Position numbers and translations under genes: made by a program. 43,827 bases of DNA, taken from NCBI GenBank assembly GCA_964452575.1, contig CAYVMN010000006.1:1-43827 (forward strand). Direction: 5' to 3'. Source of the stretch: CAYVMN01 sp964452575 (GTDB lineage Bacteria; Desulfobacterota; DSM-4660; Desulfatiglandales; Desulfatiglandaceae). The notes beneath the pieces are model-generated. The model had not been told where the DNA came from and searched no databases. It saw only the letters and a program-made list of their open reading frames with translations. Shown here piece after piece: positions 8,126 through 16,705 of this stretch (positions are counted from its first letter, which is position 1; every line of letters starts with the position of its first letter).

Positions 8126-9291
8126 AAAAAATAGAGTTGTTATGCGATATAAGGGCAGCCCTAGATCAGGAGGAGGAAGTCAGGCTCTCACCGTGGGCCT
8201 GCCGGAGTCGCGACGCAATCAGAAAGAGAGAGGAGGTGGAAGTAGATAGGGGGCACCGACAGAATTTCTCCGTCGATACTGATCGTATACTCCATTCCTT
8301 GGCTTATTCCCGTTACATTGACAAGACACAGGTCTTTTACCTCATAAGAAACGATCACATTACCCATCGTGTATTGCACGTCCAGCTTGTCTCAAAGATC
8401 GCCAGGACCATAGGTCGTCTCCTCAAGCTCAATGAAGACCTGATTGAGGCCGTTGCACTAGGGCATGATATAGGACATACCCCTTTCGGACATGATGGCG
8501 AGACATTTCTCTCGGAACTATGTGAATATCATAATATAGGCCGATTTCTGCATAATATACAAGGTGTCAGATTCCTGCAGGAGATAGAGAGAAAAGGGAG
8601 GGGCTGGAACCTGACCTTGCAGGTCCTGGACGGCATACTCTGCCATAACGGAGAATTGCATTCTCAGGCATTGGAGCCGCAAGAAGGGAAGGATTTTGAG
8701 GCCTTGGACCGTGAGGTGAGACAAAGAATGAAAGATGCCTCCCTGGATGTCTGGCCCATGACCCTGGAGGGATGTGTCGTAAGGATGGCCGATACCATAA
8801 GCTATATCGGCCGGGATATTGAGGATGCCATCAGGCTCGACCTGATACGGCGTGAGGATCTTCCCCAAGGATGCAGGATGGTCCTAGGGGACACCAATGG
8901 GACCATAGTCTACACCCTGGTGGAAGACCTTGTTTCAAATAGCCTGGACAGGCCCAGTGTAAGCTTCAGCATCAAAGTGGGGACGGCGCTCAGGGAATTG
9001 AAGGAATTCAATGAAGAGTCTATCTACAGGAACAAAAAGGTAAAGGAGCAGACCCCCAAGATCAGGCTGATGTTTGAACTGTTATTTAAAAAATATCTTC
9101 GGGACCTTGAAACGGGGAATGAGGACTCGGATATCTTTAGAGGATACCTGGATGGCATGTCGCAGGAATACAAAGGGAAGACATCAAATCCAGAAATGGT
9201 GCGCGATTTCATTGCAGGAATGACAGACGAGTACTTCCTTAACCAATGCAATAAGAACCTGGTTCCGCAAAGGAAAACAGGTATCTTTTAA
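8122..9291 (+). CDS. dgt: deoxyguanosinetriphosphate triphosphohydrolase-like protein
   Basis: A 389-residue HD-domain hydrolase of the dNTPase family, which splits dNTPs to the nucleoside and triphosphate and tunes the cytoplasmic dNTP pool. The N-terminal RGHRQNFSVDTDRILHSLAYSRYIDKTQVF stretch and the metal-binding residues (H86, then H115-D116 in LGHDIGHTPFGHDGE, and an Asp in VVRMADTISYIGRDIEDA) match the family. Start GTG 8122 overlaps the stop of the upstream small gene. About 20 residues longer at the N terminus than short dGTPases. Substrate specificity cannot be read from the sequence. A gap of 122 bp separates it from livG. Confidence 0.85.
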   Translation: MKKIELLCDIRAALDQEEEVRLSPWACRSRDAIRKREEVEVDRGHRQNFSVDTDRILHSLAYSRYIDKTQVFYLIRNDHITHRVLHVQLVSKIARTIGRLLKLNEDLIEAVALGHDIGHTPFGHDGETFLSELCEYHNIGRFLHNIQGVRFLQEIERKGRGWNLTLQVLDGILCHNGELHSQALEPQEGKDFEALDREVRQRMKDASLDVWPMTLEGCVVRMADTISYIGRDIEDAIRLDLIRREDLPQGCRMVLGDTNGTIVYTLVEDLVSNSLDRPSVSFSIKVGTALRELKEFNEESIYRNKKVKEQTPKIRLMFELLFKKYLRDLETGNEDSDIFRGYLDGMSQEYKGKTSNPEMVRDFIAGMTDEYFLNQCNKNLVPQRKTGIF

Positions 9292-9330
9292 AGATATGAC
9301 AGAATATAATGAAATTATTGCTTATACTGG

Positions 9331-9359
9331 TTGACAAAGAGAGGCGCAATGGATATGGA
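9331..9359 (+). promoter_or_regulatory. candidate promoter of the liv/acyl-CoA synthetase operon
   Basis: TTGACA (9331-9336), a 17-bp spacer, then TATGGA (9354-9359), 55 bp before the livG start. Just upstream lies an AT-rich palindrome ATAAT-GAA-ATTAT (9306-9318), similar to one over the tetR promoter (19180-19191). Confidence 0.5.
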
Positions 9360-9413
9360 TACCACATCTAAAGATCCAGGAGAGATCGCTTACTGTGATT
9401 GGAGGCCTGTAAG

Positions 9414-10235
9414 ATGGTCCCGTTTGGAGAGCTTAGGGAAAGAGACACCATCTTAAAGCTCGAAGACGTCCACATGTATTTTGGCAAGGTGGCCGCCTTG
9501 GCCGGAGTTAGCCTGGAGGTAAAGAAGGGCGAGATTCACTCCATTATTGGTCCAAACGGGGCCGGTAAGACGGTAATGATGAATTGCATCAATGGCCTTT
9601 ATAGACCCCAAAGGGGAAACATCTATTTCAAAGGGCAGAGGGTCAATGATCTAAAACCTTACCGGCGCGCTGAGATGGGTCTGTCACGGACCTTCCAGAA
9701 GATAGAACTCTTTGGGGGGATGAGCGTCCTTGACAATATCCGCCTCGGAAGGCATATCCATCTCAAGAGTGGTATTATGAGCGGTTCTGTATATGTTGGC
9801 AAGACCAAGCGGGAGGAACTGGAAAGCAGGAAATTCATTGAGGAAGAGATAATCGACTTGCTGGAAATAGAGAGCATTAGAGATAAGACGGTCCATATGC
9901 TACCTTATGGACTGCAAAAGCGGGTGGAACTGGGGAGGGCCCTGGCCCTCAACCCCGAAGTTTTGCTGCTTGATGAACCGCTGGCAGGGTTGAATCTCGA
10001 AGAGGTTGAAGATATGGCGCGTTTTATCTTGGATCTCAATGAGGAAGAGCGTTGGAAGGTCACCTGTGTCCTGGTGGAACATGATATGGGTGTGGTAATG
10101 GACATTTCTCAAAAGGTCTTTGTATTGAATTTCGGAAATCAGATCATGGACGGGTCGCCAGAAGAGGTCCAGAATAACCCAGAGGTGATAAAGGCCTACC
10201 TGGGCGAGGAGGATATGTATTCTACTAGGAGGTAG
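9414..10235 (+). CDS. livG: branched-chain-type ABC transporter ATP-binding protein LivG
   Basis: First gene of the importer operon; cytoplasmic ATPase subunit (273 residues). Walker A is GPNGAGKT, the ABC signature is a slightly divergent LPYGLQKRVELGRAL, Walker B is LLLDEPLAGLN, followed by the switch-His region VLVEHDMGVVMDI. The large LivG-type insertion between Q-loop and signature is present. I start it at ATG 9414, which has GGAGG 8 bp upstream; a TTG at 9399 is in frame but overlaps that ribosome binding site. It pairs with LivF (15797) in a heterodimeric ATPase. The family carries branched-chain amino acids, urea, amides or aromatic and fatty acids, so the name does not fix the substrate. 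Confidence 0.92.
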   Translation: MVPFGELRERDTILKLEDVHMYFGKVAALAGVSLEVKKGEIHSIIGPNGAGKTVMMNCINGLYRPQRGNIYFKGQRVNDLKPYRRAEMGLSRTFQKIELFGGMSVLDNIRLGRHIHLKSGIMSGSVYVGKTKREELESRKFIEEEIIDLLEIESIRDKTVHMLPYGLQKRVELGRALALNPEVLLLDEPLAGLNLEEVEDMARFILDLNEEERWKVTCVLVEHDMGVVMDISQKVFVLNFGNQIMDGSPEEVQNNPEVIKAYLGEEDMYSTRR

Positions 10236-10243
10236 GTGAAGGG

Positions 10244-12166
10244 ATGAATGGATCCGGGATAGAAATCACCAAGGACCTCACGATTCCTAAGCTGTTTCTC
10301 AGGCAGTGCAAGAAGTATGGCAGTAAAAAGGTGGCCATGAGGGAAAAGGAATTTGGTATATGGATTCCATTTACCTGGCAGGACTATTATGAGAATGTCA
10401 AATATCTTTGTCTCGGTATGGTCAGCCTCGGCCTCAAGCGGGGAGACAAGGTTGCAATGATCGGGGATAATCGGCCCGAGGGGCTCTGGGCTGAAATGGC
10501 CGCCCTTTGCGCAGGGGGCATGGGCGTGTGGCTCTTTCAGGACTGTATGATGGAGGAGGTCAAGTATATTATAGACCACTCAGATAGCAAGATATTTGTT
10601 GGTGAGTCCCAAGAGGAGGCGGATAAGGCCTTATCTATCAAGGGCGACTGCCCGAAGCTGGAATGGATCGTGTGGGATGATCCAAAGGGAATGAGAAACT
10701 ACCGACAGGAATATTTGATAAGCCTCAAGAAGGTTCAGGAGCGGGGAAAGGAACTGGACCAGAAAGAGCCTGATCTCTTTGAGAATCTGGTGAATGAGGG
10801 CAATGGTGATGATATTTGTCTCCTCTTTTATACATCCGGGACCACAGCCCTTCCCAAGGGGGCCCTCTTGAGTCACTGGAACATGCTCACCATGGGGCGC
10901 AATCTCATGGCTACCGACCCCTGTTATGATACCGATGATTTCGTCTCTTATCTGCCATATGCCTGGATCGGGGAGCAGATGATGTCCATTTCCTGCGGTC
11001 TGCAGGTGGGATACACCCTCAACTTTCCGGAAGAGCCGGAAACGGCCCAGGAAAATATCAGGGAGATTGGGCCACACGTCATGTTTGCGCCCCCCAGGCT
11101 GTATGAGGGGATGACCCGGAGCGTTCAGGTCAAGTACATCGATTCCACCTGGATCAAGAGAAAGGCCTATGAGTTTTCCACAAAGGTGGGCCATAAGGTG
11201 GCGAATCTCAAATTCGAAAAGAAGGCCGTGCCTTTGTATTTGAGATTATTGAACTGGCTGGGCTATGCGATTGTCCAAAAGAAGCTGAAGGACCATCTAG
11301 GCATGTCACGGCTCAGACACTGCTACACGGGCGGGGCAGCCATGGGCCCGGATCACTTCAGGTTTTTCCATGCCCTTGGGGTCAATCTTAAGCAGATATA
11401 CGGTCAGACCGAGATTGCCGGCATTTCCATTGTCCATCGCGATGGGGACGTAAAGTTCGACACCGTGGGGACGCCCATCCCAGAGACAGAGGTCAGGATT
11501 ACCGAAGAGGGGGAAATCATATCCAGGAGCCCCTCGATGTTCCATGGGTACTACAAGAACGAAGAGGCCACAGAGAAGACCCTGGTAGACGGATGGCTCC
11601 ATTCCGGGGACAAGGGATTTATCGATGAGGATGGCCATCTGGTGGTGTTTGACCGCTCAAAGGATGTGATGACCCTGAGTGATGGCAGGCCATTCTCTCC
11701 TCAGTATCTGGAGACCAGGCTGAAGTTTAGTCCCTTTGTGCAGGAGGCCTGGGTTGTCGGGGACAAGAGGGAATACGTTGTCTCGGTTATGTGCATTGAT
11801 TATTCGGTGGTAGGTAAGTGGGCCGACGAGAAGAAGCTCAACTATACAAGCTATCCGGAATTATCCCAGAAAAAAGAGGTCTATGACCTGGTCCAGAAAC
11901 AGATAGAGGAGGCCAATAAAGACCTTCCAGGGCCGGCAAAGATTCGCAAATTCGTGAACCTCTATAAGGTATTTGACGCTGATGACGAGGAACTTACAAG
12001 GACCTCAAAGCTAAGGCGTGCCTTCGTGGAAAAGAGATACAAGGATATCGTAGACGCCCTTTACTCAGATGTAGATATGGTCCACATGGATACGACAATC
12101 ACCTACGAGGATGGCAGAGAACAACGGATAAAGACCGACCTGCGTATCCAGGAGGTTAAGGTCTGA
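10244..12166 (+). CDS. long-chain-type acyl-CoA synthetase (AMP-forming) inside the liv operon
   Basis: A 640-residue ANL-superfamily ligase that would activate a carboxylic acid to its CoA thioester via an acyl-AMP. The P-loop motif is YTSGTTALPKGALLSH (residues 196-211; Ala replaces the usual second Gly), followed by the linker-region QIYGQTE and SGDKGFIDEDGHLVVFDRSKD. The C terminus ends with the FAA/FadD15-type TRTSKLRRAFVEKRYKDI instead of PKTxxGK. AGGAGGT precedes ATG 10244, only 8 bp after livG, so it is part of the same operon. Presence of a ligase between livG and livH suggests that the transporter imports an organic acid (fatty or aromatic) which is trapped as CoA ester on entry. 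Substrate unknown. Confidence 0.88.
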   Translation: MNGSGIEITKDLTIPKLFLRQCKKYGSKKVAMREKEFGIWIPFTWQDYYENVKYLCLGMVSLGLKRGDKVAMIGDNRPEGLWAEMAALCAGGMGVWLFQDCMMEEVKYIIDHSDSKIFVGESQEEADKALSIKGDCPKLEWIVWDDPKGMRNYRQEYLISLKKVQERGKELDQKEPDLFENLVNEGNGDDICLLFYTSGTTALPKGALLSHWNMLTMGRNLMATDPCYDTDDFVSYLPYAWIGEQMMSISCGLQVGYTLNFPEEPETAQENIREIGPHVMFAPPRLYEGMTRSVQVKYIDSTWIKRKAYEFSTKVGHKVANLKFEKKAVPLYLRLLNWLGYAIVQKKLKDHLGMSRLRHCYTGGAAMGPDHFRFFHALGVNLKQIYGQTEIAGISIVHRDGDVKFDTVGTPIPETEVRITEEGEIISRSPSMFHGYYKNEEATEKTLVDGWLHSGDKGFIDEDGHLVVFDRSKDVMTLSDGRPFSPQYLETRLKFSPFVQEAWVVGDKREYVVSVMCIDYSVVGKWADEKKLNYTSYPELSQKKEVYDLVQKQIEEANKDLPGPAKIRKFVNLYKVFDADDEELTRTSKLRRAFVEKRYKDIVDALYSDVDMVHMDTTITYEDGREQRIKTDLRIQEVKV

Positions 12167-12226
12167 AGGGCAAGCTACAAAGAAACATTACTGCCTGCTG
12201 GTTACTGAACATGGAGGGTAAAAGGA

Positions 12227-13111
12227 ATGGAGCTGTTCTTTATGAGCCTGACCACCGGGATTATGGTGGGTGGTATCTATGCCCTGGTGGCCCTGGGGTG
12301 GGTCCTGATTTATAAGTGCTCCGGCGTGCTCAACCTGGCCATGGGAGAGTTAACCCTTATAGGGGCCTATGTGACCTACAGCTTCTATGAGGCGGGGGCC
12401 CCCTTTGTCGCTGCCGTGCTCTTGACCTTGGTAGTGGGAATTGTCCTAGGTTTCTTGACCGAGCGTATCTTCCTAGACAAGCTCATCGGGGAGCCCATCT
12501 TATCGGTCATCATGGTGACGACGGGGCTCTCCTTTTTCTTGAAGGGCCTTATTGGATATCTCTGGGGAGCGGATACAAGGGTTTTTACCCCTTCCATCTT
12601 TGACATCAAACCGATGACGGTTGGCATGCTCAAGATATCTCCGGTATATCTCTGGTCATTTATTCTGTCCATTGTGCTCCTTATTGTCTTTGTATCCTTC
12701 TTCAAGTATACCCGTTGGGGTCTTTCCATGCAGGCCACGGCCGATGACGAAACGGCAGCCCTCTCCTTAGGGGTGAGTGCCCGCTTTGTCTATGCAGCCG
12801 CATGGGCCATAGCCTTCATGAGTGCGGGCGTTGGGGGCGCACTGCTCGGGAACATCAACGGTATCAATATCTCCGTGGGCTATTTGGGGTTGTTGGTATT
12901 GCCTGCGGTGGTCCTTGGCGGCCTCAATTCCGTGCCGGGGGCCATTGTCGGGGGTATCATGATCGGACTGCTCCAGAATTTTTCAGGGACCTACCTCGAC
13001 GAGTTTTTCCCGGGCGGCGTAAAGGAAATCGTGCCCTTTGCCTTTATGGCGGTATTTCTCCTGTTCAAGCCCTATGGTCTTTGGGGGTGGGAGAGGATTG
13101 AGAGAGTGTAA
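12227..13111 (+). CDS. livH: branched-chain-type ABC transporter permease LivH
   Basis: A 294-residue inner-membrane permease with about eight hydrophobic segments. Family motifs: IYALVALGWVLIYKCSGVLN and LAMGELTLIGAYVTY near the N terminus, the cytoplasmic coupling EAA-like loop ADDETAALSLGVSARFVYAAAWAIA, and VLGGLNSVPGAIVGGIMIG near the end. It dimerises with LivM to form the channel. A 60-bp gap separates it from the synthetase gene and GGAGGG/AAAGGA ribosome binding sites lie before ATG 12227. Length and order are normal. Confidence 0.92.
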   Translation: MELFFMSLTTGIMVGGIYALVALGWVLIYKCSGVLNLAMGELTLIGAYVTYSFYEAGAPFVAAVLLTLVVGIVLGFLTERIFLDKLIGEPILSVIMVTTGLSFFLKGLIGYLWGADTRVFTPSIFDIKPMTVGMLKISPVYLWSFILSIVLLIVFVSFFKYTRWGLSMQATADDETAALSLGVSARFVYAAAWAIAFMSAGVGGALLGNINGINISVGYLGLLVLPAVVLGGLNSVPGAIVGGIMIGLLQNFSGTYLDEFFPGGVKEIVPFAFMAVFLLFKPYGLWGWERIERV

Positions 13112-13125
13112 ACAGCGGGCATTAT

Positions 13126-13228
13126 GCAGTGAGCAGTGGGCAGTATGCGGAGTAAGGAATGCGGAACGGCGCAGGGGATTAGGGGCTGTTCCAAATCCAC
13201 AATCCGCAATCTGAAATTCGCAATCCAA
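13126..13228. repeat. 7-bp-periodic repeat element between livH and livM
   Basis: From 13126 to 13167 the sequence falls into six consecutive 7-mers (GCAGTGA, GCAGTGG, GCAGTAT, GCGGAGT and so on). From 13194 to 13228 five more follow (AATCCAC, AATCCGC, AATCTGA and so on), whose reverse complements (GTGGATT, GCGGATT) resemble the first set. The element is thus two heptamer arrays in inverted orientation around a 26-bp centre and could fold into a long imperfect hairpin. It fills the gap between two permease genes. A second element of the same style is at 16632-16687. Confidence 0.6.
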
Positions 13229-13250
13229 GATCGTTTTTGAGGGTTATCCT

Positions 13251-14351
13251 ATGTCCAGCGTATGGCTACCGTGTGGTGACTATCACTGGGACTATGCACA
13301 GGACCAGGCCTGGTGGCAGACCAATTTTCTAAAGGGGAAGATGATCCTGCTCTTAGCCGTCGTTTTTGTCGGCATTCCACTGATTGCCGATGAGTACTGG
13401 ATAAGTGTGGGGACTATGGTCGGATTTACGGCCATGGGTGCCTTGGGCGTTCAACTGCTCATCGGTTACACCGGGTTGCTTACTCTGGGTCATGCCGCCT
13501 TTATTGCCGTAGGGGCCTATACGAGCGTCATGTTGGTGTTGCAGTTTCCCTGGCCTCGGTTCATTGTAGACTGGGGGCTTGCCTATCCCATCAGTATCAT
13601 GGTAGCGGGCATTGTTGGAGGGCTGTGGAGTGTACTCTTCGGGCTCCCCTCTGCCAAGGTCAAAGGCTTTTATTTGATCCTTACCACCATGGCGGCCCAG
13701 TTTATCACCGTTGATTTTATCCTGACCCAGTATGTCAGCCAGATCGGAGGGAGGGGCCAGGCATTTTCTCTGCCCCCGGGCACCATTAAGATCGGACCAT
13801 GGGTCATAGAGAATGAGGTGCAAATCTATTTTGTAATGGTCGTTTTGCTCACACTGATGGTGATTGTGTTGGCCAACTTGCTTCGTTCTAAGCCGGGGCG
13901 TGCATGGGTGGCCATCAGGGATAACGATATTGCGGCAGAGGCCCTGGGCATCAATATCGTGTGGTACAAACTGCTTTGCTTTTTCGTTGCTGGTTTCATG
14001 GCCGGTGTTGCAGGCGCCTTCTGGGTTTGTAACACTGCTGCGCTTAGTCCCGAACACTTCCAGTGGTTTCTCTCCCTCTGGTTGGTGGCGGTGATCCTTA
14101 TCGGGGGAGTCGGTTCCATCCAGGGGGTCATTTTCGGTTCCATATTTATGGTTGTTGTCATGGAGTTGCTACAGATGGCGGTGATTCCCCTTGCTGACTA
14201 TTTTCCCAAGTTGCTGGTGGATTTCGCCTACATCAAGGACATGGCCTTCGGATTGGCAATTTGCGGCTTCCTGATCTATGAGCCCAACGGACTTGCCTAC
14301 CGATGGTGGCAGGTCAAGAACTACTTTAACCTCTGGCCGTTTTCTTACTAG
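13251..14351 (+). CDS. livM: branched-chain-type ABC transporter permease LivM
   Basis: A 366-residue permease with about ten hydrophobic segments. Diagnostic motifs are LLIGYTGLLTLGHAAFIAVGAY, the PSAKVKGFYLILTTMAAQF segment, the cytoplasmic loop AIRDNDIAAEALGINIVWYKLL, and ILIGGVGSIQGVIFGSIF near the C terminus. It begins MSSVWLPCGDYHWDY: a hydrophilic N-terminal extension of about 30 residues before the first membrane helix, common in LivM. GAGGG lies 9 bp before ATG 13251. The partner subunit is LivH, separated by the heptamer repeat element. Confidence 0.92.
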   Translation: MSSVWLPCGDYHWDYAQDQAWWQTNFLKGKMILLLAVVFVGIPLIADEYWISVGTMVGFTAMGALGVQLLIGYTGLLTLGHAAFIAVGAYTSVMLVLQFPWPRFIVDWGLAYPISIMVAGIVGGLWSVLFGLPSAKVKGFYLILTTMAAQFITVDFILTQYVSQIGGRGQAFSLPPGTIKIGPWVIENEVQIYFVMVVLLTLMVIVLANLLRSKPGRAWVAIRDNDIAAEALGINIVWYKLLCFFVAGFMAGVAGAFWVCNTAALSPEHFQWFLSLWLVAVILIGGVGSIQGVIFGSIFMVVVMELLQMAVIPLADYFPKLLVDFAYIKDMAFGLAICGFLIYEPNGLAYRWWQVKNYFNLWPFSY

Positions 14352-14504
14352 AGTTTGGTTAAATCATTTTGCCCCACTTGACGATTCGGCAGGTCTACAA
14401 TTAACCTGTAGGAGAAAGGAGGTGAGTAAGGCTTTCCCAAATCAAGAATTTTAGTGGCTAGAAGAAACCCGTAAAGGTCATTTGCAAAGGAAAGGGGGAA
14501 ATTT

Positions 14505-15764
14505 ATGAAGAAAAACATCTTTCTAAGTCTGTTGGTGTCGTTTCTGGCAGTATTCTTGGTAGTGGGGGTTTCTACCACGGCGCTGACCAAAGAGATTAAA
14601 ATAGGTGGTCTCAATGATACCACCGGGGCAACATCGGACGTAGGAAAGGATTATGCCATTGGCATGGCGGACGCCTATAAGTACATTAACGCACAGGGAG
14701 GCGTCAACGGGATACCGATCAAATATACCTGGTTTGATTATGGGTATCGTATTCCGGAGGCTATCACAAAGTATAAGCTGCTGAAAAGACTCGGAAACAT
14801 TGCAATCATGGGATGGGGGACCGGAGATACCGAGGCCCTTTCACCCACCATCAACAAGGATAAAATTCCTTATGTATCTGCATCTTACTCAGCCCACCTG
14901 ACAGATCCCAAAAAGACGCCATATAACCTTTTCTTTTCTTCGGATTATTCAACCAATGCCAGGGCATGCCTGACTGCCTGGTTTGACAAGAAATGGCCCA
15001 AACACAAGGATTATGGCAAGAGGAAACCGAGATTCGCCGCTTGTTATATGTTCGCATCACCGTATGGCAGTGCACCCATCAAGGCCATCAAAGACCAGGC
15101 CAGACTCTTGGGCTTTGAGATCGGTGATGATCAGGACGCATCTCTCTTTGCCCTGGATGCCAAGAGCCAGGTGATGGCACTTAAGAAATTCGCCCCAGAT
15201 GTGGTCTGGCACGGAAATACCACCATGTCGGTAGCGGCCACGGTTCGCGATGCATACGCGTTGGGGCTTGGTGCCGACTGGATAATAAATAACTGGGGTT
15301 TTGATGAGAACCTATTCCGTCTGGCTGGAGAGGCGGCCGAAGGTTTGATGGGAGCCACTCCCTGTGCCTTTTTCGGGCAGAATTACCCGAACATGGACCT
15401 AGTGGTATCATCAGCTGAGCTTTACAGCCCTGGCGTGCCTTTGGGCAATCGGCTGGTCCGGACTGTCCAGGCCTGGGGCGATGCCCTGATTCTCTGGGAG
15501 GCCATGAAGAGGGCGGCGAAGAAGGGCGTTGATCTCACCAAGCCCGGCTGCGGGCCCGCAATCATGACCGAAGGTTTTGAGACATTTCGCAATTTTGATA
15601 TCGGCCTTGGCGCGTCGCCCATCAGCTTCACACCGACTGATCACAGACCTACCACAGGGTGTCTCGTCCAGGAATGGAAGGGTGGAAAACTTGTTGAAGT
15701 CGAGAGGGTCGATCTCAAACAGAGATGGCCGGAACTGTGGGAGAAAAAATGGCTCGGATGGTAG
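14505..15764 (+). CDS. livK: periplasmic substrate-binding protein of the liv-type ABC transporter
   Basis: A 419-residue exported protein: a classic Sec signal peptide (MKKNIFLSLLVSFLAVFLVVG, cleavage expected near residue 28) followed by a type-I periplasmic binding fold. EIKIGGLNDTTGATSDVGKD is the usual first strand and ligand loop of the Peripla_BP_6 family, and VNGIPIKYTWFDYGY follows. It delivers the ligand to LivHM. The binding-site Ser/Thr pair (TTGATS) is kept, but ligand identity cannot be read; association with two acyl-CoA synthetases points to a carboxylic acid. AAAGGGGGAAA precedes ATG 14505. A 153-bp gap upstream holds no gene. Confidence 0.9.
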   Translation: MKKNIFLSLLVSFLAVFLVVGVSTTALTKEIKIGGLNDTTGATSDVGKDYAIGMADAYKYINAQGGVNGIPIKYTWFDYGYRIPEAITKYKLLKRLGNIAIMGWGTGDTEALSPTINKDKIPYVSASYSAHLTDPKKTPYNLFFSSDYSTNARACLTAWFDKKWPKHKDYGKRKPRFAACYMFASPYGSAPIKAIKDQARLLGFEIGDDQDASLFALDAKSQVMALKKFAPDVVWHGNTTMSVAATVRDAYALGLGADWIINNWGFDENLFRLAGEAAEGLMGATPCAFFGQNYPNMDLVVSSAELYSPGVPLGNRLVRTVQAWGDALILWEAMKRAAKKGVDLTKPGCGPAIMTEGFETFRNFDIGLGASPISFTPTDHRPTTGCLVQEWKGGKLVEVERVDLKQRWPELWEKKWLGW

Positions 15765-15796
15765 TATCTTAACAATCTCACCCCTGGAGGTAGACC

Positions 15797-16606
15797 TTGG
15801 AGACGTCAGAGGCGATACTTAAGATCAATAATATCGAGGTCAAATACCACGAGGTGATCCTGGTCCTCAAGGGGGTGTCTGTCGAGGTCCCCAGGGGAGG
15901 TATCGTGGCACTACTTGGTGCCAATGGCGCCGGGAAGAGCACGACCCTCAAGGCCGTCTCCGGCCTGCTCAAGACAGAAGAGGGCGAGGTCACTGACGGC
16001 GGCATTGAATATGAGGGACGCTACATACACCACGAAAGGGCTGCAAAGATAGCCAAGGCCGGCATCATTCAGGTCATCGAGGGCCGCCGCGTGTTCGAGC
16101 ACCTTACTGTAGAGGAAAATCTCAAGGTGGGTGCTCACCTGAGAAAGACCGGTTCGGTGAAGGACGGTCTTCAGACGGTCTATCACTATTTCCCAAGGCT
16201 TCTGGAGAAGCGTAATGAAGTAGCCGGCTTTGTTAGTGGCGGAGAGCAGCAGATGACGGTCGTGGGAAGGGCCTTGATGACCGAGCCCAAGTTGGTATTG
16301 CTGGATGAGCCTTCCATGGGTTTGGCCCCCATGCTCATCCATGAAATTTTCAATATCATCATGAAGCTCAACAAGGAAGAAAAGATTTCGATCCTCCTTG
16401 TGGAACAGAACGCTAAGCTGGCCCTGAACGTCGCGCCTTATGCCTATGTCATGGAGACAGGCAGAATCGTTATGGACGATACCTCCGACCAACTGAGTCA
16501 GAATGAAGATATCAAGGATTTCTACCTTGGCTTGGGAGAAAGGGGAGGGAAGAAGAGCTTTCGCGATGTAAAGCACTACAAGCGAAGGAAAAGGTGGTTA
16601 AGTTGA
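15797..16606 (+). CDS. livF: branched-chain-type ABC transporter ATP-binding protein LivF
   Basis: Second ATPase subunit (269 residues). Walker A GANGAGKST, signature VSGGEQQMTVVGRAL, Walker B LVLLDEPSMGLAP and the His-switch region ILLVEQNAKLAL are canonical for LivF. It starts with TTG 15797: GGAGG lies 6 bp upstream, no ATG occurs near the N terminus, and ILKINNIEVKYHEVILVLKGVS is the expected first strand. It has a longer basic C-terminal tail (about 25 residues, KHYKRRKRWLS) than usual. Cotranscribed with livK, 32 bp upstream. Confidence 0.92.
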   Translation: METSEAILKINNIEVKYHEVILVLKGVSVEVPRGGIVALLGANGAGKSTTLKAVSGLLKTEEGEVTDGGIEYEGRYIHHERAAKIAKAGIIQVIEGRRVFEHLTVEENLKVGAHLRKTGSVKDGLQTVYHYFPRLLEKRNEVAGFVSGGEQQMTVVGRALMTEPKLVLLDEPSMGLAPMLIHEIFNIIMKLNKEEKISILLVEQNAKLALNVAPYAYVMETGRIVMDDTSDQLSQNEDIKDFYLGLGERGGKKSFRDVKHYKRRKRWLS

Positions 16607-16631
16607 TTTAGGAAACACTCCAAGTCGTGCG

Positions 16632-16687
16632 GAGGAATTGGGAGTGAGGAATTGGAGATCTTCTTTCCGAAATCCCAATTCCGAAAT
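16632..16687. repeat. 7-bp-periodic repeat element upstream of the LEA2 lipoprotein gene
   Basis: Eight consecutive 7-mers: GAGGAAT, TGGGAGT, GAGGAAT, TGGAGAT, then a central CTTCTTT, then CCGAAAT, CCCAATT, CCGAAAT. The left and right halves are inverted (GGAATTGGG 16634-16642 pairs with CCCAATTCC 16674-16682). The design matches the element at 13126-13228, although the units differ in sequence. It ends a few bases before the ribosome binding site of the next gene and may influence its expression. Confidence 0.6.
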
Positions 16688-16705
16688 AGAAAAGGGAGGT
16701 CTCTT

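Noticed and set aside
13126..13228. CRISPR-like array
   Set aside because: Units are 7 bp with no spacers and are inverted between halves; no cas genes are present.
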